This document shows positions 55,101 to 64,000 of a stretch of 64,000 nt of DNA, piece by piece. A program made the translations under genes and the position numbers. The notes below the pieces were generated by a model. The model had not been told where the DNA came from. It was given only the letters and a program-made list of their open reading frames with translations, and did no database searches. The stretch lies in the NCBI RefSeq assembly GCF_003369915.1, contig NC_046674.1, positions 23,377,657 through 23,441,656 of the forward strand, read 5' to 3'. Numbering within the stretch: the stretch's first letter is position 1; the number at the start of each line of letters is the position of its first letter. Origin of the DNA: Drosophila miranda (taxonomy: Eukaryota > Arthropoda > Insecta > Diptera > Drosophilidae).

Positions 55101-57188
55101 CCGTAGATGAAACAGAGAGTGCCCACCACGGAGGGGTACACCAGCATTTCCGTGTAGAAGCCGAGCCAGCAGAAGTACAGCGCTATCTTGTCCCCAAAGT
55201 ACTTGCGCACCAGGCAGAGCGGCTGTTTCTTGTACCACTGCGAGGGATGTGCCCAGGTCTGGTACAGCACTCGCCTGTCGAGGGAGATGCCGCTGGAGTG
55301 CGGCCGATCGTATCGCCCCTCGTGCAGGGGGAAGCACCCCAGGTACGTACCATCGTTCATCAATCGCCGTATGCCACTGCGATCGGTTTCGTCGTAAGGT
55401 GTGCGTATCAGAACCTGCATGACCATCAGGGAGCGTTGGGCACTGGTGAAGGCCGTGGCACGATCCTTGACGATGAATCTACAGAGAGATCTATGTAAGA
55501 ACTTGCCTTTTACCCAAACATTAAAAGAACTTACTGCTCCTCCGGGTTTCCATTAGCTGTGGCTGCTTTAAAGGTTGTTTCTCCCTCCAGCAAGCTCTGA
55601 TCGAGCTGGATCTTTTTGGTCAGGCGCTGCCACACCTCCCTCCAGTACTGCACATTCCGTAGGACCACATTCTCCTCATCCTACAACAGAAAAACAATAA
55701 GGTCTCCATTGCGCCGCGGCTGATACGAAAACTTACCCAAGATGGCTTCACGGATATGGTTATGAAGCGCTTGATGGGCAGCTTCAGGTTCATGACTTCA
55801 GCCAGTCTGGTTTCCAGTCGCCAGGGCAGATGGATTTTTAGGAAAAAGGTTTTCTCGTTGAACGACTGCGACTTGTCTTCCAACTCCACCTCCAGTCCCT
55901 CCTTGACCAGGTTCTCCATGAAGCTGCGCCTGAGGTCCCGCCGACGGGCCTCCGCCTCCGTCATAACGCCCAGATCCTCTTCCTCCCAGGCCAGCACCAT
56001 GTCGACCTTCCGCCGCCCGTCGCGAAACATGAGGGACTCGGGATCGAGCCCCTCCCGGTCCTGCTTGCTGATGCGTCGCTCATTCTCTGAGTCCCCCATA
56101 ATGCTATTGCTCTTGCTCGCCTTCCGGCTGCCGTAGTAGCTGCCGCTAATGCTGCTCGCTGTGTCGGAGGCCTTACGCTCCGTGGGCAACAGTTGCCGGT
56201 AACCGAACTGGTCGGGCAGCACGTTGGAGTGCGAGGATTCCATAATCTCGTACGACTGATTCACCCCGTCCTCGGAGCTCGTCCTGTGGCCGCACAGGGT
56301 GGGGCTCAGATTAAGGCCTAGAGTGCGGCGCATGGCTGTGCCCGGAATATCCTCTTCATGACTTCCGACAATCTTCGGGCCGAAGGCCTGCGTGGGGCTG
56401 GGTTCCGCCGAATCACCCTCCAGGTGCGTGGGCAGCGGCATGGCAATAGAGTTCGACTTTTGGTATAGGGAGCCGTTGCTGGCTCGCACCACAGAGGCGT
56501 TGAGCCACTTTTCCGTATAGGCAGCAGAGTTGGCCCGACAGGCGCTCGCCTCCGTGCGCTTGGACCTTGGCAGGATTGGAGTGGCGGGCTTGGGCACCCC
56601 AGCGGTAGTGCTATCCAGCTCCGCCTCCGGCTTGCTCGGGTTTGTCAGGTAGCTGTAGATGTTGTCCGCTGGATCTCGCTCGGTATCCATTATTCGCGTG
56701 AGTGGATCGGGCTCCTGTCGGAGAGGTCAGCAGTAAAAATTGATTGGCCATGGCACATCGGACATCGGTGCACTCACCCCGAAGCCGATCAGTCGGCCGG
56801 CCACAATGCCACTGTCCTGGCTGAGGCGTCGTGGTCGGAGCTTGGTCCGGCTGTGGCGGATCATACGCTCGCTCTTCGCAGGACTGGACATCACCTCACG
56901 CCGTGCGGTCGTCTCAGGTCGTGGGTTCCGCAGCGTTGGCACCGAAAGGAATCCTGTGGGAGGAATCGGATTAGCACCTGAGTGGGCTTTGATCTAGGGG
57001 ATTCACTCACGGGGGAACTGAAAGACCAACTGCTCGCTGGGGTGCTCGCTCTCCTGGGCTGCGTTGACGATGAGATTCTCTCGTGAGCTTGCCTCCGTTA
57101 TCCTAGCGTTGCTCTCGCCATCCACGCTGTCGACGCGTATCTGAAATATTTGGGACTTCGCGCCAGACCGGTCTCCGGGACTGCTCAT
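52148..57188 (-). CDS. Anoctamin (TMEM16) membrane protein
   Basis: A TMEM16-family protein: calcium-activated chloride channel and/or phospholipid scramblase. Twelve phase-consistent exons, in transcript order 57011-57188, 56778-56953, 55737-56714, 55535-55680, 54898-55478, 54621-54838, 53724-53888, 53296-53658, 53143-53242, 52693-53089, 52538-52628 and 52148-52474, give about 1239 aa from the ATG at 57188. The exon itself opens at an acceptor (57260), so upstream leader exons exist. Residues 1-330 are variable. Then come the anoctamin dimerisation region ([21 protein letters not shown]) and the transmembrane part with [28 protein letters not shown] and [22 protein letters not shown]. It ends EIRLDA, whose Glu (about 996) and Asp (about 1000) are calcium-site residues of TM8. 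The donor after 52538 is GTCTGT, unusual but the only one in phase. By length it may match CG6938 (from memory). Confidence 0.92.
54170..54250. repeat. GAGAGTGAGAGATAGA-type simple repeats in anoctamin intron
   Basis: Two copies of a unit reading GAGAGTGAGAGATAGAGATAG lie in tandem in the 53889-54620 intron, surrounded by GA-rich sequence. Confidence 0.7.
54336..54580 (+). mobile_element. Diverged copy of the dispersed element seen at 60134-60766
   Basis: This intronic stretch repeats the order of landmarks found at 60474-60720: GGGCGGAAG, a GACGGACGG/GACAGACA run, ATCGACTCG, GCTGATC(A/C)AGAATATA, TTTATGGGGT(T/C)GGA(G/A)ACG and CTTCTGG. It lacks the terminal inverted repeats. It resembles dispersed nonautonomous Drosophila elements (DINE-1/SGM type, from memory). 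It lies in the intron between anoctamin exons 54621-54838 and 53724-53888, the largest intron of that gene in this window. Confidence 0.6.
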
Positions 57189-59211
57189 TGTGGGACTACT
57201 CTTGGCTGTCGGTTTTCCCTCTTTCTGATCTGTCCTCTGGTCTATGGCGGCATGGAATTCTGTGGAGCACAATCGAGCATGTGAAGCTAGAAGGATATGC
57301 TAGTGTCTAATTTCGCCCACTTCATATATCTGAAACACCTGCTCCAGTACCCATGATAAACTATTTAAGGTTTGCTTCGGTTTGCGGACAGTTGGAACGG
57401 AACGGAAAGGAAGTATTCAAAAGTTTGACTGAGATGGGGGACATGCATAAGACTCTGGCCTGCGACCTCCCGGAGAGTGCTGCAGTGTTAAAAATTCATG
57501 GGTGTTTATACTACGGCCCTCGAGTGGCTATTCATATTCGTATTTGTATCTTCATTTACCAGCCACGACCCAATCAGAGGCGGACTCACGCACACGCACA
57601 CGCACGCGCTCGACATTGACCCACGAATTCTTCCCGCCGTTCCGTTCGGTTCGGTTAGGGTCTGGATTCTTTGTATTTGTCCAACTTGATGAGGGACCTG
57701 TTCAAAGTGCCCGGACATTAGTCAATGCACTGTGGGAGCAGCGCCACTTGAGTCGCAAAGGTTAGGCAAACAAACTTGTTGCTAGAAAACCGAACCCCTT
57801 CCCCTGCGGTCGAATGACAAGTGCTCTAGATAATTGCCCCCGATTAGTGCTGGGTAAATGTATAGTCGTATGAGACATAAGAGTGTGTATAATGGTACAG
57901 AACTGTGTGTAGGACTGCCTGGAAAAAACTACTTTGGGGTGTTCTACAAGGTTTTCGAGTTGTACGAGAGCTTGCCCAAAACATATCTGGGCCCAGGGAC
58001 AAACAAATAAATCCGTACTCATACCTGGACTGCGTATACTATTAGGCGTGCAACGGTCTCGAAATTTCAGCGCTGGTTGGCAGTTGTGCAAAGTCCCATG
58101 CCTTTGAAGTAATCACAACGATTGAAGGATTATTGATCGCTCCTGTCCGTTCCCAGTGATATGTAGCACTCGCAGTAACAATCGATTATTGATTTGCATT
58201 CCTGCACTCGGATGCAGCTCTCTCACTCTTCTTTTCACAATTTCCAATATCCCATATCCCTATGATCTATTGCACTTCTATGCACTTCAATGGGCTTGTA
58301 GCACTAATGGGGCACTATTGATTTTGTATGTCTGTAATCATTATCCTTGAATCAATGCTCATAGTATCCAGGCCCACCGCGCTCGCATGTCCATCCGTAG
58401 AAGCCCGCACTTGACTTAACACTTTTCGTCCTGCATATGGGTCTGGGTCCGATGGTTCCGACTATTCCGATGTGTTCAGCTCCGGCTCTCGCGCACGAAT
58501 GACTAAAAAAATCCAATTGTCCCTGTCTCTGTCCCTGGTGTCAATGGTCGTGGACGACCTGCACAGGATATCGGCACTCCTGGATAGATAATCACGGTTT
58601 TACTTGTTTCTGTTCGATGTGGCGAATGTGGTGAATAGTAAAACGGGCATATGCCTGCTATGGGACCACCGCCCACACGAATATCCTATTAATATTGGGC
58701 CTCGTGTTGGTTATTCGTGATAAGTTTCTAATTTTAAATCAGGTCTAGTAGTGCTTCCCCTCCAGTCCAGTATGAACTACTTTCTGAATGACGTCAGTTT
58801 CCTTGGGGCGGGTTAAGGATAAAACTGTACATCTGTTGGCGATGGAATAAGTCATATGAGGCAATAGGTTTTACACTACATATGCTTGAGCTGCGAGTAT
58901 TCCCCTGGCTGGAGATCCAATTCGTGACCATAAAAATAGCCACCGTGCAGGAGTCCCTTATGCAGCCAGTATTATTATTCTCGGACGTGGAATCTATTTT
59001 GATTGAATGTACGTCATTAATAGCGCCATTCCGAGTGTTGGTGCGTGCTGTTCGGTGGACTCTTGAATATTGTACTGTAAGAGTGCTTTGATTGGCACCA
59101 CTTATAGATAGGAGTATGCAAATGGCACCTATTTATATTGAATGTGGCCAGTTAATCGCAGGTAGGTATATCCATCATACTTGTACGAGTTCAATTGAAA
59201 CTTTTGATTGA

Positions 59212-59490
59212 ATGGAAATATTTTTGAAGGCCTAATGCTCAGGGCTACAGCTGGGAGGTTATGGGAGAAGGGGAGAATGCCAATGTCCTCTTTGTATATT
59301 TTCGATATTTTAACTTTCGCAATCTCTGTTAGGAGACTGCTATGTTATTTAAAAAAGTATTTTTAACCACCACCTTAATTTGAATGAAATAATCTTGAGT
59401 TATATGAGACCGAGTCGTCTCCATTGGTTTTGCACTGTTGCAGGAAATTCTGCTGCCAGTTGCACAAAGCCTTAATAATTCATATATATG
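59212..59490 (-). pseudogene. Broken duplicate of the 3' end of the distal peritrophin gene
   Basis: This stretch parallels 61355-61640 along its length. It shares AT(A/T)TTTTTGAAGG near the left end, CCACCACCTTAAT with following GAATGAAAT, and an identical 20-base block (59426-59445 and 61590-61609) inside the last coding exon of the peritrophin. About 60-80 bp of coding sequence plus about 200 bp of 3' flank are present. The rest of the gene is absent and small indels disrupt the frame. It lies about 2.16 kb from the source and is most simply a remnant of a tandem duplication. Confidence 0.75.
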
Positions 59491-60133
59491 TACCCACTGA
59501 TTACTCTTTTTATTAATCTAAAAGATACATTTTTTAAAGATTCCACTAAAATTAGAAAGCATATCCTCTTAAAGTGTATGTTTTCTCCGGATAGAGACCA
59601 TTTTAAACTCTGGAATTGTTCTTAATTTAATTTTGTAGGATATTGTGACATTATTCGTTCTTTTTACACATTTTATGCCAACCAAACGAAGTATTTTATT
59701 TTTTAAATTAAAAATATAAGCACTATTAAACGTACGGTTTTTGGGAATACTTTTAAAATGGTGCTTTAGTTTCAAAAATACTATTACTTTGGAATATGAA
59801 AAATGGGAATTTAGAAAATTTCTATAGATTTTTTTATTTTTTCAGCGGTTCAAATTACACCCTTTTCAACCATCTTTATTAAACATTTCCCACCTACAAG
59901 ATACATTTCCAATCTGAAAGACACAACATTTTAGAGATTTAAGGCTTACGGTTGTTAGAAAAACTTTAAAAAATATATAAAACCTTGCACAAATCAAGCC
60001 ATTGAAATACTATAACACAATTTCAAATGGAAATTCAAATTCAAATTATAATGCCCACTTGTTCTCCTTCATGATAAATTTAAAGAAAAACGAAGGGGAA
60101 CGTTGTGAGTTGCTGCGGCGACCGCAACTCTAC

Positions 60134-60766
60134 ATACCCGATACTTAGTCAGTATGGCTCTCCTCCACCAGACGGCGCTACCATTGCACGACACGAAAAA
60201 GAGTGCGTGCGAGAGAGACAGAAAATTATTATTATTATTGATTTTTATTGTATAATTATTATTCTTGATTTTTATTGTATAATTATTATTCTTGATTTTT
60301 ATTAAATAATTATTATTTTTGATTTTTATTGTATAATTATTATTTTTGATTTTTATTTTATAATTATTATTCTTGATTTTTATTGAATAATTATTGTTTT
60401 TGGATCAAAAATTCTTCTGTTTTTTCGTATCTTTGAAATTGTGGATGCCACAGATTTTTGCACTTTGTGGGGGCGGAAGTGGGCGGGCCGAAGTTTCGAA
60501 ATATTTTTGTAACAGTGACATATTACAGAAGTCCGGATATAAAATGTCGTTGCTCTAGCTCTTATAGTCTTTGAGCACTATGCGCTGATAGGGACGGACG
60601 GACGGACAGACGGACAGACAGACAGGGCTCAATCGACTCGGCTAATGATGCTGATCCAGAATATATATACTTTATGGGGTCGGAAACGATTCCTTCTGGA
60701 CGTTACACACATCCACTTTTACCACAAATCTAATATACCCCAATACTCATTTTGAGTATCGGGTAT
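60134..60766. mobile_element. Nonautonomous mobile element with 12-bp terminal inverted repeats
   Basis: The 633-bp segment is bounded by ATACCCGATACT (60134-60145) and its exact reverse complement AGTATCGGGTAT (60755-60766). Just inside the right end, ATACCCCAATACTCA and TGAGTATCGGGTAT can fold into a hairpin. There is no transposase frame. Internal landmarks (GACGGACGGACGGACAGA run, TCAATCGACTCGGCTAATG, ACTTTATGGGGTCGGAAACG) recur at 54336-54580 and are typical of abundant short Drosophila elements such as DINE-1/SGM-type (family name from memory). It contains the 27-bp tandem array. Confidence 0.7.
60238..60402. repeat. 27-bp tandem repeat inside the mobile element
   Basis: Six or so copies of a unit reading approximately GATTTTTATTGTATAATTAT followed by TATTCTT lie head to tail, with variation at a few positions (GTATAA, AAATAA, TTATAA, GAATAA). 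Copy number likely varies between alleles. Confidence 0.85.
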
Positions 60767-60914
60767 AAAAATAAAGGTACGAATGGAGTTAAAATGGAGG
60801 TGCAGAAACTTACGGAATGGCCCATCCACTGTTTTGCATCACATTCGAGCCATTAGGATTAATGCAATTGGCATAATATTCGATCATAAAGTTTATGAAG
60901 GCATTGCAAGAACA

Positions 60915-60995
60915 GCAAATGACGCGATCTGAGCAGTCTAGTGGTCAGAGACTATAAGAGCTAAAGCGTAGGAGACCCATACTGACTAAGTATAT
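60915..60995 (-). mobile_element. Inverted deletion derivative of the adjacent element
   Basis: The reverse complement reads ATACTTAGTCAGTATGG, matching the left end of the element at 60141-60157, and then runs directly into TAGCTCTTATAGTCT(C/T)TGA, matching about 60557-60575. About 400 internal bases, including the tandem array, are missing. Confidence 0.65.
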
Positions 60996-61550
60996 TGCGT
61001 TTGCTGGACTTCGGCAATAGTGCATGAAGTATAAAGCAATGGGCCAAAATGAAATGGAAAACTTTGATATTCAATTTAAAAAAAATAAATCGCAATCCAG
61101 ATTAAAAATTTACCGATTATCGATTATAAATCGATAAGCAACAAGGCAGTTGCCTTGTAACCTCCATGGCTGGATGGATTAACGGATTCATATATCCCAC
61201 CATGTACACACAATGAGTTTTATTTCCGTTATGACGAGTTTGCGGCGCTTCCGCTTGCAGTCATAAAAATCAATTAAATTTGAGGGTCATCATCAGCCAC
61301 TGACAAACCACGCCCCCCCCTTTCAGGATGCGTCCATTATACTACTATGAGTTAATTTGGAAACATTTTTGAAGGTCTCATTCTCAAGGGTACAGGAATG
61401 TGGAAGGAAGAAGGAATGCCAGTGTTCCGTTTTGGATATTTTTGGTATTTTAATCCTTGCAATCATTCTTTAAAAGTATTATTTTTGCCACCACCTTAAT
61501 ATGAATGAAATACACTTAAAATTATACGAGTACATATATGATATCTATAC

Positions 61551-63950
61551 CTAGTTCGGATCGGTCACAATTACCGAGTCATCTCCATCGGTTTTGCACT
61601 GTTGCAGGATATCCTGCTCGCAGCTGCTCGTAGCCTTGTTGAAGAAGAGTCCCGGTCCGCAGTCGCCCTCGATTTTCTGCCCGTGCACACACATGAAAAA
61701 GCCGCGACAGTTGTCAACATCGCGAGCCAACTGGCCATGTTTTCCGTTGCAGACACCTACGCGCTCGCCGTTCTCCATGAGGCAAGTGCCGTCGCTCTGG
61801 CGACAGATCCTTAGGAGGCTGTCGAAACTCTCCCCATTGCGGCAGCGTTGGGACACGGGCAGATCATCCTCGCAGCTGGTGTAGCGCCGGCAGTCGCCCT
61901 GTTCTGCCACGGATGTGCCATTGCCAATGACGCTGCACAGGCTGTCGAAGGACGTGGGTGTGTCGTTGCACTGCTTGTTCTGCGCGCTTTGCTCCCGCAC
62001 TGAGAAATTTCCGGGCAGCTCCGTTTGCAAGTCCACATCGCCGGTTGGCTCCAAGGTTTGGCACTGCTGGAGCGTAGCGTTGAAGAAGAAGCCGGAGTAG
62101 CAGCACTCGTGGCGTAGCTTCCCAGACACGCAGATGTAGAAGTTATTGCAGTTGGCCGGATCCGGTAGAATGTAGCCGTGCTTTCCCTCGCAGACCAGTG
62201 GATCGGGCGGCACATGCTGGTTATTTGTCTCCTCATCATCGTCCAACTGCTCCACGAACGGACAGGAGCCGTCGTCTTGCACGCACAATAGCTGCTTCGG
62301 ATCGAAGAAGCTCCCTGTTGCACACCGCTGAGCTACAGCAATGCCACCAGCACAGATGAAGTACCTCGTGCAGTCGCTACGGTTGGCCAGGTAGCTCCCC
62401 TCTTGAAGGGTACCGCAGCTGTAGACGGCGCTGCTGTTTCCGTCCAGCTGTCCGTTCTGGCACTGCTCCAATGCCTGCGACTCCGGCTCACAGGCCCCCA
62501 GGACGGGATTGAACTGCTGTCGTGCGGGACACTCCACTGGAATCGCCATGCCACGCACGCACGCGTAGTACAGGTTGCAGTAGAGCTCGTGGGACAGGCG
62601 CACCCCGTGTAGCCCCGCACATACCTTTCCGCCAGATTCCTCCGCCCCAGGGTCCGATTCCGTCTGGCACTGGCCGTGGTCAACGCGGCACAATGAGAGC
62701 AGGCTGTGGAAGTACAGTCCCTGTTCGCACTGGTGGAGGTGAGTACCGTTCTGGCTGGAGCAGCTGTAGTACGCACGACAGTCCTCGGGATGAGCCACTA
62801 GTCTGCCGTCCTCTACTCCTGAGCAGACGTCCAGCTGGCAGGTGCCATCGTTGGGTCTGCAGTATCCCTGAGCGGCGTCGAAGAAGCTACCGGAGGCACA
62901 GCTCTGCAGTACAGCCGGCTGCTGCTGCAGGCACAGGTAAAACCGTGTGCAATCCTCGGCATCAGGCACGCTTAGGCCATCTGGTTGGCCCAAACAGCTG
63001 CTCTCCGCAGCCGAAAAGGTCAGAGCTTGAGCTTGCTCCTGGCACTCGACTTGGGCCTGACACCTGTTCAGTTCTGGGGCGAATCGCTGGCCACGAAGGC
63101 AGCTTCCCAGGAGCCACTCCTCTCCCTCGCAGTAGTGGAAGAATGGCATACAATGCCCTCCGTCCGCTGGGATCAGTGGCAGAGCCCGTAGCTCCCGACT
63201 ATGGCAGATACGGCGCATTCCGTTCGCCTGGCACCTTCCATCGCTGGGCACGCAGCCGAGCAGTGGCTCGAACTGTTGTCCCTCGAGGCAATGCATCCGC
63301 ACCCACTGGCCGTCCAAACATTGGTCATAGATGCTACAGCTGCCAATCAGGCCTCTTTTTTGGCCGCTAACACAGGAAGTCGTGGTATTCTGCGGACACT
63401 GGTCGGCATCGTTTGGCAGACAGTAGTTGCGGTCGCGGCTGAAGTACATTCCCAGTGGACACTGGTGCCGCCACCAAACGTTGTCCAGGCACATGAGGAA
63501 GCTGTCACAGCTTGCCAAAGACGGACGAACGGACAGATGCTGGCAATGCTTGGTCGGACTTATGGTGATTGTTGTGTTGCAGATGTCCCGATCGTTTGCC
63601 TTTGCGGTAGCCGGAAACGGCAGGCAGGAACCCATCAGGGCAGAATAGTAGTGCTGCTTGGGACAGTTACGAAGGCGCCACTTGCTGCCTGCGCACCGGA
63701 AGTACTGTACGCAGCTGCCATTTCTGGTGGACATCGTTTGGGCCTCGCTGCGGTTGGTGCAGGGGGGAAGATACGTGACCCGCGCATAGGCACAAACCAT
63801 GTCGTCCCTTGGCTCTAGGCAGCGTTGCTGCTCTGGGTTGTAGTAACGCTGATCGGAGCAGATGTGTCGTCGCCAGTGCCCCTCCACGCAGATCTCGTAC
63901 TGGGAGCAGTTCGCTGGGACTGAGCGCTTTTCATCCAAGCTGCAGGCAAG
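61551..63950 (-). CDS. Large peritrophin, twelve CBM14 chitin-binding domains (5' exon outside window)
   Basis: A long extracellular chitin-binding protein, probably of the peritrophic matrix or cuticle. The visible exon codes about 799 aa and starts at an acceptor (TTTTTTTCAG, 63951-63960), so the exon with start and signal peptide lies beyond the window. The sequence is a chain of about twelve six-cysteine CBM14/peritrophin-A domains of 50-65 residues, each with C..(Y/F)xxC..C..(Y/F)F/Y..C spacing, for example NCSQYEICVEGHWRRHIC, DCTRFYLCLQQQ and NCNNFYICVSGKLRHECC. Linkers are short and carry many N-glycosylation sequons. The stop is at 61551-61553. A broken copy of its 3' end lies about 2.1 kb downstream. 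It is kin in type to the four-domain protein inside gigas. Confidence 0.9.
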   Translation of the reverse strand, partial: LACSLDEKRSVPANCSQYEICVEGHWRRHICSDQRYYNPEQQRCLEPRDDMVCAYARVTYLPPCTNRSEAQTMSTRNGSCVQYFRCAGSKWRLRNCPKQHYYSALMGSCLPFPATAKANDRDICNTTITISPTKHCQHLSVRPSLASCDSFLMCLDNVWWRHQCPLGMYFSRDRNYCLPNDADQCPQNTTTSCVSGQKRGLIGSCSIYDQCLDGQWVRMHCLEGQQFEPLLGCVPSDGRCQANGMRRICHSRELRALPLIPADGGHCMPFFHYCEGEEWLLGSCLRGQRFAPELNRCQAQVECQEQAQALTFSAAESSCLGQPDGLSVPDAEDCTRFYLCLQQQPAVLQSCASGSFFDAAQGYCRPNDGTCQLDVCSGVEDGRLVAHPEDCRAYYSCSSQNGTHLHQCEQGLYFHSLLSLCRVDHGQCQTESDPGAEESGGKVCAGLHGVRLSHELYCNLYYACVRGMAIPVECPARQQFNPVLGACEPESQALEQCQNGQLDGNSSAVYSCGTLQEGSYLANRSDCTRYFICAGGIAVAQRCATGSFFDPKQLLCVQDDGSCPFVEQLDDDEETNNQHVPPDPLVCEGKHGYILPDPANCNNFYICVSGKLRHECCYSGFFFNATLQQCQTLEPTGDVDLQTELPGNFSVREQSAQNKQCNDTPTSFDSLCSVIGNGTSVAEQGDCRRYTSCEDDLPVSQRCRNGESFDSLLRICRQSDGTCLMENGERVGVCNGKHGQLARDVDNCRGFFMCVHGQKIEGDCGPGLFFNKATSSCEQDILQQCKTDGDDSVIVTDPN

Positions 63951-64000
63951 CTGAAAAAAAATTGAGAACAAGGAAGCTGAGTGAGTTATATGACTGGTAA

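Larger units (their letters stand above)
57260..61550. other. Noncoding region between anoctamin and the distal peritrophin
   Basis: No coding gene is supported. Leader exons of the anoctamin may lie here; a minus-strand donor-like CCAG/GTATGAGT at about 58022 is in phase with the 57259 acceptor but its frame lacks an ATG. The region contains a peritrophin fragment (59212-59490), a mobile element (60134-60766) with an internal 27-bp tandem repeat, and an inverted deletion copy (60915-60995). The rest is AT-rich. Confidence 0.6.

Noticed and set aside
57762..58091. First coding exon of the anoctamin
   Set aside because: The donor near 58022 is in the right phase, but the frame has no ATG and an in-frame stop lies upstream. 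It could be leader sequence at most.

Overview
This window is insect nuclear DNA, almost certainly Drosophila. The genes have short introns with GT..AG junctions. The recognisable fly genes are gigas/TSC2, endosulfine, Grip163/GCP6, viaf, an anoctamin, a PLEKHG5-type RhoGEF, ketohexokinases and peritrophins. As far as I recall, several of these lie on D. melanogaster 3L (Muller element D). The order and lengths do not look like D. melanogaster itself, and an obscura-group species is my guess; this is inference only.

Layout. From 1 to about 18.1 kb is a RhoGEF locus on the plus strand: a 5.9-kb upstream region with a candidate noncoding exon, then twelve coding exons (5934-17673) encoding about 1716 aa with DH and PH domains and a C-terminal PDZ ligand. 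From 18.1 to 28.3 kb is a gene-poor region with no convincing coding sequence, starting with a possible 3' UTR extension. At 28.4-29.3 kb is an intact ketohexokinase gene. It converges on gigas (29.7-39.7 kb, minus strand, 15 exons, about 1863 aa). One 3.6-kb gigas intron hosts two plus-strand genes: a second ketohexokinase-like gene whose sugar-binding and catalytic motifs are degenerate, and a four-domain peritrophin. From 39.7 to 42.7 kb is the divergent gigas/endos upstream region, with arrays of a GGTATATTT-type promoter motif. endos (42.7-43.2 kb), Grip163 (44.1-48.5 kb) and viaf (49.5-50.4 kb) follow in tandem on the plus strand. viaf converges on a TPGS2-like gene (50.5-51.6 kb, minus). 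A twelve-exon anoctamin occupies 52.1-57.2 kb on the minus strand. From 57.3 to 61.5 kb is noncoding DNA with a mobile element bearing 12-bp terminal inverted repeats, its deletion derivative, a 27-bp tandem repeat and a broken copy of the 3' end of the neighbouring peritrophin. From 61.55 kb to the window edge is a twelve-domain peritrophin on the minus strand, lacking its first exon.

The genes do not form a pathway cluster. They are mainly housekeeping genes (growth control, mitotic entry, gamma-tubulin complex, protein folding, tubulin modification) plus two small paralogous sets (ketohexokinases and chitin-binding proteins) interleaved around gigas. Exon coordinates come from manual splice-site reading with the reading phase checked across every junction. 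Transcript ends and isoforms are not proven.
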